DNA of 64,000 nucleotides, taken from contig JADKIQ010000025.1 of the NCBI GenBank assembly GCA_016721245.1, positions 1 to 64,000 of the forward strand. The letters run 5' to 3'. The DNA is from Sphingobacteriales bacterium (GTDB lineage: Bacteria > Bacteroidota > Bacteroidia > Chitinophagales > JADIYW01). Made by a program: the position numbers and the translations under genes. Every line of letters starts with the position of its first letter. Position 1 is the stretch's first letter. The notes under the pieces are model-generated. The model made no database searches and was not told the origin of the DNA. It worked only from the letters and a program-made list of their open reading frames with translations. Below are positions 10,067-18,489 of this stretch, piece after piece.

Positions 10067-11061
10067 ATGAAAATGGATGATTTAATACAAGCTTTCCCTG
10101 ATCAGCTAAAACGTGCAATTGAAATTGGTGAAGCAGCAAAAATTGGAAAAAGTAAATTTCCTGTAAGAAATATATTGATTTCAGGATTAGGAGGCTCCGG
10201 TATTGGAGGAACAATTCTGGCTAATGTTTTACGTGATGATATTGCCGTTCCGATTATAGTTAGCAAAGAATATCAGATTCCTGCATTTGTAAATGAAAAT
10301 ACGCTGGTCATCATTTCCTCATATTCAGGCAATACTGAAGAAACGTTATCTGCGTTAATGCAGGCTTTTAAAAAAGAAGCGCAAATTGTATGTATTACTT
10401 CAGGTGGTCTTATTAAAGAATACGCAGAAACCAATGATATAGATTATGTACAGATTGACGGTGGTGCGCCGCCACGTTCCGCATTTGGACAATCATTTGT
10501 ACAATTGCTGTATATTTTGCATCATTTAGGATTGCTGGAAAATGGATTTAAACAGTATTTACAGGATGCCATTGCATTACTGGATAGCGAAGAAGAAGCC
10601 ATTAAAACACAGGCAAAGAAATTGCAGAAAAACTTAACGGAAAAATCCCGGTAATTTATTCCGATGCTAAATTTGAAGGTGTATCTATTCGTTTCCGTCA
10701 GCAAATAAATGAAAATTCAAAAATGTTGTGTTGGCATCATGTGGTGCCTGAAATGAACCATAACGAATTGGTTGGCTGGAGAGAAAAGAATGAAAAAATT
10801 GCAGTGGTATTTATTCGCAATAACAAAGACTTTGAACGCAATCAGGAGCGAATGGAATTTACCAAAGAAGTAGTGAGTCAATATGCCAGTGATGTAATTG
10901 AAATTTATTCAAAAGGAGACTCTGACTTGGTTCGATGTATGTATTTGATTCATCTTACAGATTGGGTATCTTTTTATCTTGCAGATTTAAAAGGTGTTGA
11001 TGCTTCAGAAATAAATGTTATTAACAGACTTAAAAGTAAATTGGCAGAAACTCCATTTTAA
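10067..11061 (+). pseudogene. Bifunctional phosphoglucose/phosphomannose isomerase, one frameshift
   Basis: The protein is a two-SIS-domain isomerase that interconverts fructose 6-phosphate with glucose 6-phosphate or mannose 6-phosphate. Part one has ILISGLGGSGIGGTILANVL, then IISSYSGNTEETLSAL, the SIS sugar-phosphate site, and GGAPPRSAFGQSFV. Part two has MLCWHHVVPEMNHNELVGW with the catalytic histidine region and ends LKSKLAETPF. The frame breaks at an AAA run (10615-10617); restoring a fourth A gives QAKEIAEKLNGKIPVIYSDA and a single frame of 332 codons. ATG 10067 is preferred over 10022, which would add 15 hydrophobic residues. Confidence 0.87.
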
Positions 11062-11122
11062 TTATTTTCCATAGTCGATAAACCATATACTGCAGTTTCA
11101 TTTCTATCGACCATTGTTTATT

Positions 11123-12058
11123 ATGCAAAAAATTAAAGTTCAGGATTTAGGCATTATTAAGTATGCAGATGCTTTGGATATTCAAACCAGTAAATTCAAC
11201 GAACTTATTGATAATAAAATAAATGAGCGTTCCAATTCGGATGCTCATTTTTTGTATTTATGCGAACATCAGCCGGTGATTACGCTGGGAAAAGCAGCCA
11301 ATCAGCAGAATGTCTTGTTATCAGAAGATTTTCTGAAAGAAAAAGGTATTGATGTGGTCGCGATTAACCGCGGTGGTGACGTGACCTTCCATGGCCCCGG
11401 ACAAATAACGGGTTATCCGATTTTAGATCTGGATTTCTTTACCTCTGATTTGAAAGTGTATATGCGTATGCTGGAAGAAGTGATGATAATGACTATAACC
11501 CATTACGGCATTGAAGGCTATCGTATTGAAGATGCAACTGGCGTTTGGGTGAATTCAAAAATAGATAATCAGCCTAAAAAGATAGCTGCTTTTGGCGTCA
11601 AAACATCGCGTTGGATAACCATGCATGGCTTTGCGCTGAATGTAGATGTGGATTTGAATTATTTCAATTACATCAATCCCTGCGGGTTTACAGACAAAGG
11701 AGTAACATCAATAAAAAATGAGATTGGAAATGAAGTAGATATAGATGAAGTAAAGCGAGTTTTATTGGATAACTTTGCAAAAGTATTTGAAGCAGAATTA
11801 AGTTATCAAAATAATCAGGATTTATCTAATGTAGATAAAAGAAATCAATTGCAAGAAAATCCATTTGCTTTTAAAATTACAAAGGATAGTAAAGTAATTA
11901 TTTACAGAAGCAATAAACAAATTAAAATAATACCGGAAAAACTAGCAGTTGATTTTATTAAGTTAGTAAATCAAGATGCGGACGAAGTAACTATACAGCT
12001 TACCTTGGCAAAACTTACCGGAAACTACAAACATGGAAATGAAAAATTGAATGCTTAA
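11123..12058 (+). CDS. lipB: Octanoyltransferase LipB with an extra C-terminal domain
   Basis: LipB moves octanoyl from acyl carrier protein to lipoyl-dependent enzymes, the first step of lipoate synthesis. Motifs are HQPVITLGKAA, the catalytic RGGDVTFHGPGQITGYPI, KKIAAFGVK with the conserved lysine, and INPCGFTDKGVTS with the acyl-accepting cysteine. The catalytic domain ends near residue 235; the protein has 311 residues against about 210-240 in most LipB. The extra 75 residues contain VIIYRSNKQIKIIPEKLAVD and a LAKLTGNYKHGNEK tail, which resemble a small stand-alone protein type with a GNFKRGNER-like end. ATG 11123 is chosen over the TTG three codons upstream. Confidence 0.92.
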   Translation: MQKIKVQDLGIIKYADALDIQTSKFNELIDNKINERSNSDAHFLYLCEHQPVITLGKAANQQNVLLSEDFLKEKGIDVVAINRGGDVTFHGPGQITGYPILDLDFFTSDLKVYMRMLEEVMIMTITHYGIEGYRIEDATGVWVNSKIDNQPKKIAAFGVKTSRWITMHGFALNVDVDLNYFNYINPCGFTDKGVTSIKNEIGNEVDIDEVKRVLLDNFAKVFEAELSYQNNQDLSNVDKRNQLQENPFAFKITKDSKVIIYRSNKQIKIIPEKLAVDFIKLVNQDADEVTIQLTLAKLTGNYKHGNEKLNA

Positions 12059-12121
12059 GTTGAAATACTGAAAATTCAAACTTAAAGTGAAACTATGGAG
12101 AGTAAGATTAAATGCAATTAA

Positions 12122-13162
12122 ATGAATCAGACAGAAGAAATACAAAATACAGAAGAAAACGAAGACGAGTTATACGAGCATCATCGTTTTACCATTGATA
12201 AAGGACAAGAGCCGCTGCGTATCGATAAATTCCTGACCATCCGTATTGTCGGTATTTCCCGTAATAAAATACAAAATGCCATAGATGCCGGCAACGTGCT
12301 GGTGAACGGCAAGCCCGTAAAAGCAAATTACAAAACTCGTCCGCTGGATTTAGTACAAGTGGTGTTGCCAAACCCTGCCTGGGATTATACGGTTGAACCG
12401 GAAGATATTCCATTAGAAATTATTTACGAAGATGATGATGTGTTGCTGGTAAATAAAAAAGCCGGTATGGTTTGTCATCCCGGACATGGAAACTTTCATG
12501 GAACCTTGGTGCACGCGCTCATGTGGCATTGCAAGGATTTACCGCAGATTTCAGGCGCTACACGTCCTGGCCTCGTACATCGATTAGATAAAAATACCTC
12601 GGGTATTATTATTATCGGAAAGACAGAACATGCTTTGGCACATTTGTCCAAACAGTTTTTTGACAGAACCATTAAACGTCATTATATTGCTTTAGTTTGG
12701 GGAGACATCGAAAAGGCGAGTGACAGAATTGAATGTAATGTGGCGAGAAACCCTAATAATCGAAAGGTATTTATGGCAGTAGAAGACGGACACATTGGTA
12801 AATACGCGGCTACCAATTATGAAGTACTGAAACGTTACGGATATACAACGTTGGTTAAATGCAAACTGGAAACAGGCCGCACCCACCAGATTCGGGTGCA
12901 TATGAAATATATAGGACATACTTTGTTTGGTGATTACAGTTATGGCGGCGACCAGATTTTAGCAGGAACCGTTTATGGTAAGTATAAAACCTTCATAGAA
13001 AACTGTTTTAAACTGATGCCATATCATGCACTGCATGCGCAAAGTCTTGGATTTATTCATCCGCGCACCAATGAAGAAATGTATTTTGAAATGCCTTTAC
13101 CTGAAAACTTCCAGGCGGTAGTAACTAAATGGGAAACGTATACGAAGGGTTTTCAGTTGTAG
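12122..13162 (+). CDS. RluD-like 23S rRNA pseudouridine synthase
   Basis: The 346-residue protein has an N-terminal S4 RNA-binding domain (about residues 30-85, LRIDKFLTIRIVGISRNKIQ) and an RluA-type catalytic domain. The active-site motif GLVHRLDKNTSGIIIIGKT holds the catalytic aspartate. Further family blocks are LLVNKKAGMVCHPGHGN and TGRTHQIRVHMKYIGH. Enzymes of this type convert uridines of helix 69 in 23S rRNA to pseudouridine; the exact target is inferred from the S4 plus RluA layout. It follows lipB by 63 bases on the same strand. Confidence 0.93.
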   Translation: MNQTEEIQNTEENEDELYEHHRFTIDKGQEPLRIDKFLTIRIVGISRNKIQNAIDAGNVLVNGKPVKANYKTRPLDLVQVVLPNPAWDYTVEPEDIPLEIIYEDDDVLLVNKKAGMVCHPGHGNFHGTLVHALMWHCKDLPQISGATRPGLVHRLDKNTSGIIIIGKTEHALAHLSKQFFDRTIKRHYIALVWGDIEKASDRIECNVARNPNNRKVFMAVEDGHIGKYAATNYEVLKRYGYTTLVKCKLETGRTHQIRVHMKYIGHTLFGDYSYGGDQILAGTVYGKYKTFIENCFKLMPYHALHAQSLGFIHPRTNEEMYFEMPLPENFQAVVTKWETYTKGFQL

Positions 13163-13247
13163 GTCAGTAGATATTTTTAATTCTTAATCAATATTATACA
13201 ATATATTAGAGATTTTTATTAAGTTTATTTCAAACTAAAATTTAATT

Positions 13248-14119
13248 ATGATAAAAGCATTTATATCACATAGTAGTAAAGACAAAAAGTTTGTTCGAAC
13301 ATTAAAAGAAGATTTAAACGAAAATGGAATAGAAACATGGTTTGATGAGGATCAACTTGATTTAGGAGATAGTCTCCTTGAAAAACTTGATACTTCACTT
13401 GAAGAATCTACACATTTTATAATTATTTTAAGTTCTCTTCGGTAAATTCAGAGTGGGTAAAATTAGAATTAAATAAGGCTATAAGTCAAGTTGCTAAGAA
13501 ATTAATGCATAAAATAATACCAATAAAATATAGAGATTGTATTATTCCTTCAGAAATTATAAACTTACTTTACGGTGATTTGTCAAAAGAAATTGTTCAG
13601 ATTATTGATGATAAAGTTAAGTTTACAACAGATGGGTATACGCCATTTTTAAATAAATTAATTAAAACTTTAAATACACCAACAGATAAGAAATTAACTA
13701 ATCAGGATAAAATTGAATTAAAAGAAGAATTTAAACAAAATGAGTCGATAATCTCTAAAAATAGAGATTCGATAGCTACATTATATTTACAAGTTGCAGC
13801 TTATTCAGACTCTATAAGTTTAAAAGAATTTAAGGATAAGGTAAATAAATATCTACCTGAACCTGATGAAAACATTAATCCTATTGTACTCCCAAGAGTT
13901 ATTAAAAACATATTTACAAATGTTAAGATTGGTGAACCGTTAACTGTGACTTTTGACTCAAAAAATAATCATGTGGGGCATTTTGCTGGATTTCGTAGAG
14001 ACGATATAAAAATTACGGTAAGTCCAGATATTAGGCACCAAATAGAAATTATTAAAGATCAACGTTATGTCGTAAAATTTGATGCGAATAATAAGTCAAT
14101 CGATTTTAATGAGATGTAA
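13248..14119 (+). pseudogene. TIR-domain protein, one frameshift
   Basis: Residues 1-65 form the start of a TIR domain: KAFISHSSKDKKFVRTLKED, ENGIETWFDEDQLDLGDSLL and THFIIILSS. The frame breaks near 13434-13440; adding one base joins it to SVNSEWVKLELNKAISQVAK, the usual continuation, and gives one frame of 291 codons. Beyond residue 130 is a helical KLTNQDKIELKEEFKQNE linker and a C-terminal region of about 110 residues (FTNVKIGEPLTVTFDSKNN), probably beta-rich and not recognised. Bacterial TIR proteins often degrade NAD in antiphage defence; that role is inference. The gene is clearly more AT-rich than its neighbours, which suggests acquisition. No partner gene is evident. Confidence 0.75.
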
Positions 14120-14131
14120 TATTTTTCAATT

Positions 14132-14166
14132 AAAAAAGGTCGAAACAATGTTTCGACCTTTTTTTT
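14132..14166. terminator. Bidirectional intrinsic terminator
   Basis: A perfect 9-bp stem (GGTCGAAAC / GTTTCGACC, 14138-14158) with a 3-base loop is flanked by an A6 run on the left and a T8 run on the right. It can stop the TIR gene on the plus strand and the old-yellow enzyme gene on the minus strand. Confidence 0.9.
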
Positions 14167-14172
14167 AAAAAT

Positions 14173-15243
14173 TTATTTTGAATGTACCGGATAATCCGTG
14201 TATCCTTTTTCATCAGGAGTGTATAATGTCTGAAAATCCACCGGAGTCAATTCATAGTTGTGTTCCATACGATCCACAAAATCAGGATTAGAAATAAATG
14301 GTTTTCCAAATGCAATTAAATCGCCTTTACCTGCATCTAAATCAGCATCCGCTTTTTCCTTATCATATCCACCGCTCAAAATCAGGATGTTGTTGAATTT
14401 CTCTCTTGCAGAAACCTTAATAGAATCAGGTACTTCAGGGGCACCGCCGCTGCTATGGTCTACTAAGTGTACATATAAAATACCAATCTCATTTAAGCCT
14501 TCAAATATTTTGTTATAAACAGCATCCATCGTAGCTGCATCGTATGGCATATCATTATATACGCCGTAAGGAGATAAACGGATACCTGTTTTTCCTTTTC
14601 CAATCGCATCAGAAACAGCTTTAACCACTTCCAACACAAATTTAGTCGGGTCACCGTATTCGTCTGTTCTCTTATTGCTGGTAGAACGGATAAACTGTTC
14701 AATCAGATAACCGTTGGCGCCGTGTAATTCCACACCATCGAAACCTGCTTCAACGGCATTTTTAGAAGCTGTCACATATTCCTGAATCGTGGCTTTCACT
14801 TCTTCCGTTGTCAATTCGGCAGGAACCGGATGCGGCTGCATGCCTTGTGCATCTGTCCACATTTCCCCTGCTGCAACAATAGGAGATGGTCCTATTATTT
14901 TTGCACCTTCCGGTAAATTAGCGGCATGCCCCACTCTGCCTGTATGCATCAACTGGATAAATATTTTTGCATTTTTTGCATGAACGGCTGATGTGGTCTT
15001 TTTCCAGCCATCAATTTGTGCCTGGTTAAAAATGCCGGGAATACGTGCATAGCCAAGTCCGTTTGGAGAGGGCGATACACCTTCCGTAATGATTAAGCCG
15101 GCACCGGCTCTTTGTTCATAATAGGTTGCGATTAAATCGTTAGGAACGTTTCCAATTGCTCTGGAACGTGTCATCGGGGCCATTACCACTTTGTTTTTAA
15201 GGGTAAGACCGTGTTTGTTAAATGGTTGTAATAAAGTTGACAT
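14173..15243 (-). CDS. Alkene reductase, old yellow enzyme family
   Basis: This 356-residue FMN-dependent TIM-barrel enzyme reduces activated C=C bonds of enals, enones or nitro compounds with NAD(P)H. Evidence: LKNKVVMAPMTRSRA near residue 15, YYEQRAGAGLIITEG near residue 42, FIQLMHTGRVGH near 97, the substrate-binding pair in ELHGANGYLIEQFIRS near 175 (His and Asn), and the FMN-phosphate end LIAFGKPFISNPDF near 310. Length is normal for the NemA/YqjM-like group. It is a single-gene unit facing the TIR gene, with a shared terminator. Confidence 0.95.
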   Translation of the reverse strand: MSTLLQPFNKHGLTLKNKVVMAPMTRSRAIGNVPNDLIATYYEQRAGAGLIITEGVSPSPNGLGYARIPGIFNQAQIDGWKKTTSAVHAKNAKIFIQLMHTGRVGHAANLPEGAKIIGPSPIVAAGEMWTDAQGMQPHPVPAELTTEEVKATIQEYVTASKNAVEAGFDGVELHGANGYLIEQFIRSTSNKRTDEYGDPTKFVLEVVKAVSDAIGKGKTGIRLSPYGVYNDMPYDAATMDAVYNKIFEGLNEIGILYVHLVDHSSGGAPEVPDSIKVSAREKFNNILILSGGYDKEKADADLDAGKGDLIAFGKPFISNPDFVDRMEHNYELTPVDFQTLYTPDEKGYTDYPVHSK

Positions 15244-15535
15244 AATTATTTACTGTTTATTGTAGATACTTGTATTTACAAATATCAGTCCGTTTTGTTT
15301 GAATACAGAGTTTTTGAATGATATGTGACGAAAAGTCAGGTTTGATTGCTATGAATTAATTTACATACGAAAATGATGACACAACAGAGACATTTAGATG
15401 TAGCTTTTAAAAAATTTGCAATAGACAAGCAGTCTGCAAAATATTTTGACTCGTAGTATTATCTATTTAAAGACAAACATATTTATTTATATTCATTCTA
15501 AATTTAGTTGCTATAACAACTTTTTTATAAAAAGA
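15244..15535. other. Intergenic DNA without a recognised gene
   Basis: About 290 AT-rich bases lie between the start of the old-yellow enzyme gene and the promoter of the leader-like unit. A 27-codon frame at 15371-15454 has no visible start signal or family. Nothing else was seen. Confidence 0.5.
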
Positions 15536-15568
15536 TTTGGAAGTATAAAAACTATTGATTTATCTTTG
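15536..15568 (+). promoter_or_regulatory. Bacteroidota-type promoter of the leader-like unit
   Basis: TTTG at 15536-15539 is followed after 21 bases by TATCTTTG at 15561-15568. This fits the primary sigma-factor consensus of the phylum (TTTG-N19-21-TAnnTTTG). Transcription should begin near 15575. Confidence 0.65.
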
Positions 15569-15585
15569 CAGCACAAATTTAAAAA

Positions 15586-15675
15586 ATGCGTAAAATAGAT
15601 TCATATCACAATCAATCAGAGTCAACAGGCAGAAGTCTTGTGTACTCATGGTGTCGCAGCTATCGATTTAGTTAA
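15586..15675 (+). CDS. Possible 29-aa leader peptide upstream of a terminator
   Basis: A 29-codon frame begins 11 bases or so after the predicted start of transcription and ends 21 bases before an intrinsic terminator. The product begins MRKIDSYHNQSESTG and ends YSWCRSYRFS, with eight serines and several arginines and tyrosines. A second frame over the same bases also stays open for about 31 codons (IDLVNTILTI end). The layout promoter, short frame, terminator, gene resembles an attenuator, but a small RNA is equally possible. No known leader was recognised. Confidence 0.3.
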   Translation: MRKIDSYHNQSESTGRSLVYSWCRSYRFS

Positions 15676-15696
15676 TACAATACTAACTATATAATC

Positions 15697-15727
15697 AAGC
15701 CCGACACAAACAATGTCGGGCTTTTTT
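15697..15727 (+). terminator. Intrinsic terminator of the leader-like unit
   Basis: A perfect 10-bp stem (AAGCCCGACA / TGTCGGGCTT) with a 7-base loop is followed by a run of T. It stops a transcript of about 150 bases, and lies 83 bases before the AAA ATPase gene. Confidence 0.88.
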
Positions 15728-15809
15728 ATTTCCTGAATTTCCCGATGAAAAAAAAATACGATACAAATCGTATCTGAAAATTATTGTAAAAAATGAAAAT
15801 AAATATAAA

Positions 15810-16892
15810 ATGGAATTAACTCAAAATATAAATACGTTCGATATCAATAATATTATCGACAGCAGGAATTATCTGAATGGTAAACAGTTGTTCTATAAAT
15901 TAAATAACCAGATACCGTTGCTGTATAACATCCATCCATTCGATTATGAAAAAGGATTGAAATATTTTCAGCAGGATATTGCAGACGAAGTGGAAAATAT
16001 TTACGTCAGTTACTATATGAACAGGTATACCCGAAAAGCGAAATATGAACTGAATTATGCACTTATCGTTTTAAAAAATCAATCTGTACTGCATATAGGT
16101 GACAGTTTCTGTACAATGTATATTTTAAAAGAAAATGAGGAATATATTTTAAAGCTTACGGAAAAACTGAAAAAATTTAAACGAAGAGAACGTAAGAAAG
16201 AATTTGAAATAAACCTGATATCCTACAACGATGGCTATTTTTCTTTGAAAGAGATTGATGTAAAAAAGACAAGGCTCGATTTGAAATTGCACTATGAAGA
16301 TGAATTTCTGGAGATAGATAAAACCATTCAGGAGCGACTGAACAAAAAAGATGATAAGGGAATTGTGTTGCTGCACGGATTGCCCGGCACCGGCAAAACA
16401 ACCTACCTGCGCTATCTGATTGGAAAGTTAAAGAAGAGAGTATTATTTGTACCGCCCAGTGTGGCTCAAAATATTACCAATCCTGAATTCATGAATTTGT
16501 TGCTGGATTATCCGAACAGTGTATTGATTATAGAGGATGCGGAAAACATTATCATGGACAGGCAAATTACCGGAAGTTCAGCAGTATCAAACCTGTTAAA
16601 TATTTCTGACGGTTTGTTAGGCGATTGCTTAAATACACAAATTATCTGTACGTTCAATATGCCGATATCAAAAATTGATCCGGCGTTAATGCGGAAAGGA
16701 CGATTGATTGCAAAATACTATTTCGGAAAATTAAGTGTGATAAAAGGACAATATTTATCCGATAAGATGAAGCTGAATCAAAATATTACCGAGCCGATGA
16801 CGATTGCTGAAATTTTCAATCATACAGAACAAACCTTTGAAGACAAACGCGTAAATGTAATTGGTTTCAGGAAAGAGGTGTTGATGAATTAA
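15810..16892 (+). CDS. AAA ATPase next to rtcB
   Basis: The 360-residue protein has an N-terminal domain of about 170 residues with no recognised family and a C-terminal AAA domain. Walker A is GLPGTGKTT (residues 190-198), Walker B VLIIEDAE (238-245), a sensor-1-like TFN near 281 and an arginine-finger region DPALMRKGRL near 290-299. The AAA part resembles the BCS1/FtsH-like classic clade. AAA proteins remodel proteins or complexes using ATP. The gene lies 84 bases upstream of rtcB on the same strand with a hairpin between them, so a role in RNA repair or in controlling RtcB is inferred. Confidence 0.8.
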   Translation: MELTQNINTFDINNIIDSRNYLNGKQLFYKLNNQIPLLYNIHPFDYEKGLKYFQQDIADEVENIYVSYYMNRYTRKAKYELNYALIVLKNQSVLHIGDSFCTMYILKENEEYILKLTEKLKKFKRRERKKEFEINLISYNDGYFSLKEIDVKKTRLDLKLHYEDEFLEIDKTIQERLNKKDDKGIVLLHGLPGTGKTTYLRYLIGKLKKRVLFVPPSVAQNITNPEFMNLLLDYPNSVLIIEDAENIIMDRQITGSSAVSNLLNISDGLLGDCLNTQIICTFNMPISKIDPALMRKGRLIAKYYFGKLSVIKGQYLSDKMKLNQNITEPMTIAEIFNHTEQTFEDKRVNVIGFRKEVLMN

Positions 16893-16913
16893 AATATTTC
16901 GAGTTTGTGAAAA

Positions 16914-16946
16914 GAGGTTTGGCAAGTTCGTTACTTGTCAAATCTC
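16914..16946 (+). promoter_or_regulatory. Strong hairpin between the AAA gene and rtcB
   Basis: GAGGTTTGGCAAGT (16914-16927) pairs over 14 positions with ACTTGTCAAATCTC (16933-16946), using two G-U pairs, around a 5-base loop TCGTT. No T run follows, so it is not a usual terminator. The G-U pairs suggest an RNA structure on the plus strand. It may control or protect the rtcB part of the message. Confidence 0.6.
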
Positions 16947-16976
16947 TGACACAACTCAATTAAAAAAACAAAAAAA

Positions 16977-18446
16977 ATGGCAAAGTTAAAATTACAAGGA
17001 AAAGACCTTAGAAAGATAAATTACCCGGAAGACCGCACCATCGCGATTGTTATTGATGTGATGCATAAACATTACAAACATTACACATTAGAAGATGCGC
17101 TGAAAATATTAGAAGAGATTCTGGTAAGTCCTTTTGAATATACGGAGAGTGAACCATTGTCAAAGATTGCAAATGCATTAATTGAATATAATATCCGTTT
17201 ATTGCGAAAAGGAAATAAGTCGCATATGACTATCTCGGAAGAATTGTTGACAGATGCTTTACAAACAGATAGCAATGAATATTTTCTCAGAAAAGATAAG
17301 CTGGACTATACTTCATACGGTTCAATCAATATCGAAGAAGGTGCCATTAAACAGATGGAAACAGCCATGAAATTACCTGTTACCGTTGCGGGTGCTTTAA
17401 TGCCCGATGCACATCAGGGGTATGGTTTACCGATTGGCGGCGTATTGGCAACACAAAATGCGGTCATTCCGTTTGGAGTGGGTGTCGATATCGGCTGCAG
17501 AATGTGTCTGTCTGTATTTGATATTAACGACAAGATGCTGAAAGCAAAAGAAGATTTCTTTAAAAATACGCTGAAAGAAAATACACTTTTTGGTGCCGGG
17601 AGGGAGTTTGCGAAAACCACTACTCACGAAATTACAGAGCGTAAAGAGTTTGATGAAAATCCATTGCTGAAATCGTTGCAGTTTAAGGCTGCGAAACAGT
17701 TGGGTTCATCCGGTTCGGGAAATCATTTTGTGGAATTCGGTATCGTTGAAATTAAAGAAGTAAATAATGCTTTAGGATTGGCTGTTGGAAATTATATTGG
17801 TTTGTTATCGCATTCCGGTTCTCGCGGATTGGGTGCAACCGTGGCAAACCATTATACCAAACTGGCTATGCAAACCTGTAAATTGCCGAATGAAGCAAAA
17901 CATTTGGCGTGGTTGTCCTTAGATACACAGGAAGGAATGGAGTACTGGTTTGCAATGAATTTAGCTGGAGATTATGCATCCGCTTGTCATCATGTGATTC
18001 ATGATAAAATCGCAAGAGTATTAAATGAAGAGCCTTTATGCCGTGTGGAAAATCACCATAATTTTGCCTGGAAAGAGATGCACAACGGACAAGAGTTGAT
18101 TGTGCATAGAAAAGGAGCAACACCGGCAGGAAAAAATGTGCTCGGTATTATACCGGGTTCTATGACTGCACCGGGATATATCGTAAGTGGAAAAGGCCTG
18201 GAAGCTTCCTTGAACTCTGCTGCACACGGCGCCGGTCGTCGTATGTCGCGTTCCAAAGCACTAAGCTCAATCACGATGAATGATATGAAAAAATTGTTGA
18301 AAGATCATGGCGTTACGTTGTTAGGTGGTGGATTAGATGAAGCTCCTCAAGCCTACAAAGACATTACAAAGGTAATGCAGGCACAAACCGATTTAGTCGA
18401 TATTGTAGGAGCCTTTTATCCGAAGATTGTAAAAATGGATCAGTAA
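16977..18446 (+). CDS. rtcB: RNA-splicing ligase RtcB family protein
   Basis: RtcB joins RNA 3'-phosphate or 2',3'-cyclic phosphate ends to 5'-hydroxyl ends using GTP and manganese. Seen are MPDAHQGYGLPIGG (142-155), the metal site GVGVDIGCRM (D171, C174), GSGNHFVEFG (H250), SHSGSRGLG (H279), a VENHHNF block near 360 and the guanylated histidine in HGAGRRMSR (H417). The length is 489 against about 400 in Escherichia coli; the first 105 residues are an extra domain before the usual core. Acceptor RNAs may be broken tRNAs or rRNAs. It is probably co-transcribed with the AAA gene and ends in a terminator. Confidence 0.95.
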   Translation: MAKLKLQGKDLRKINYPEDRTIAIVIDVMHKHYKHYTLEDALKILEEILVSPFEYTESEPLSKIANALIEYNIRLLRKGNKSHMTISEELLTDALQTDSNEYFLRKDKLDYTSYGSINIEEGAIKQMETAMKLPVTVAGALMPDAHQGYGLPIGGVLATQNAVIPFGVGVDIGCRMCLSVFDINDKMLKAKEDFFKNTLKENTLFGAGREFAKTTTHEITERKEFDENPLLKSLQFKAAKQLGSSGSGNHFVEFGIVEIKEVNNALGLAVGNYIGLLSHSGSRGLGATVANHYTKLAMQTCKLPNEAKHLAWLSLDTQEGMEYWFAMNLAGDYASACHHVIHDKIARVLNEEPLCRVENHHNFAWKEMHNGQELIVHRKGATPAGKNVLGIIPGSMTAPGYIVSGKGLEASLNSAAHGAGRRMSRSKALSSITMNDMKKLLKDHGVTLLGGGLDEAPQAYKDITKVMQAQTDLVDIVGAFYPKIVKMDQ

Positions 18447-18450
18447 AAAA

Positions 18451-18484
18451 GAAAGCCGAAGAATCAGTTCTTCGGCTTTCTTAC
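18451..18484. terminator. Intrinsic terminator after rtcB
   Basis: A perfect 13-bp stem (GAAAGCCGAAGAA / TTCTTCGGCTTTC) with a 4-base loop has A-rich and T-rich flanks. It may serve rtcB on the plus strand and the facing alcohol dehydrogenase gene on the minus strand. Confidence 0.9.
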
Positions 18485-18489
18485 TTTTA

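Noticed and set aside
15371..15454. 27-codon frame beginning with two ATG codons
   Set aside because: No promoter, no ribosome-site signal and no family; such frames are expected by chance in AT-rich gaps.
15586..15675. tRNA-like or known riboswitch upstream of the AAA gene
   Set aside because: No cloverleaf and no recognised riboswitch core could be folded by eye; only the terminator hairpin is clear.
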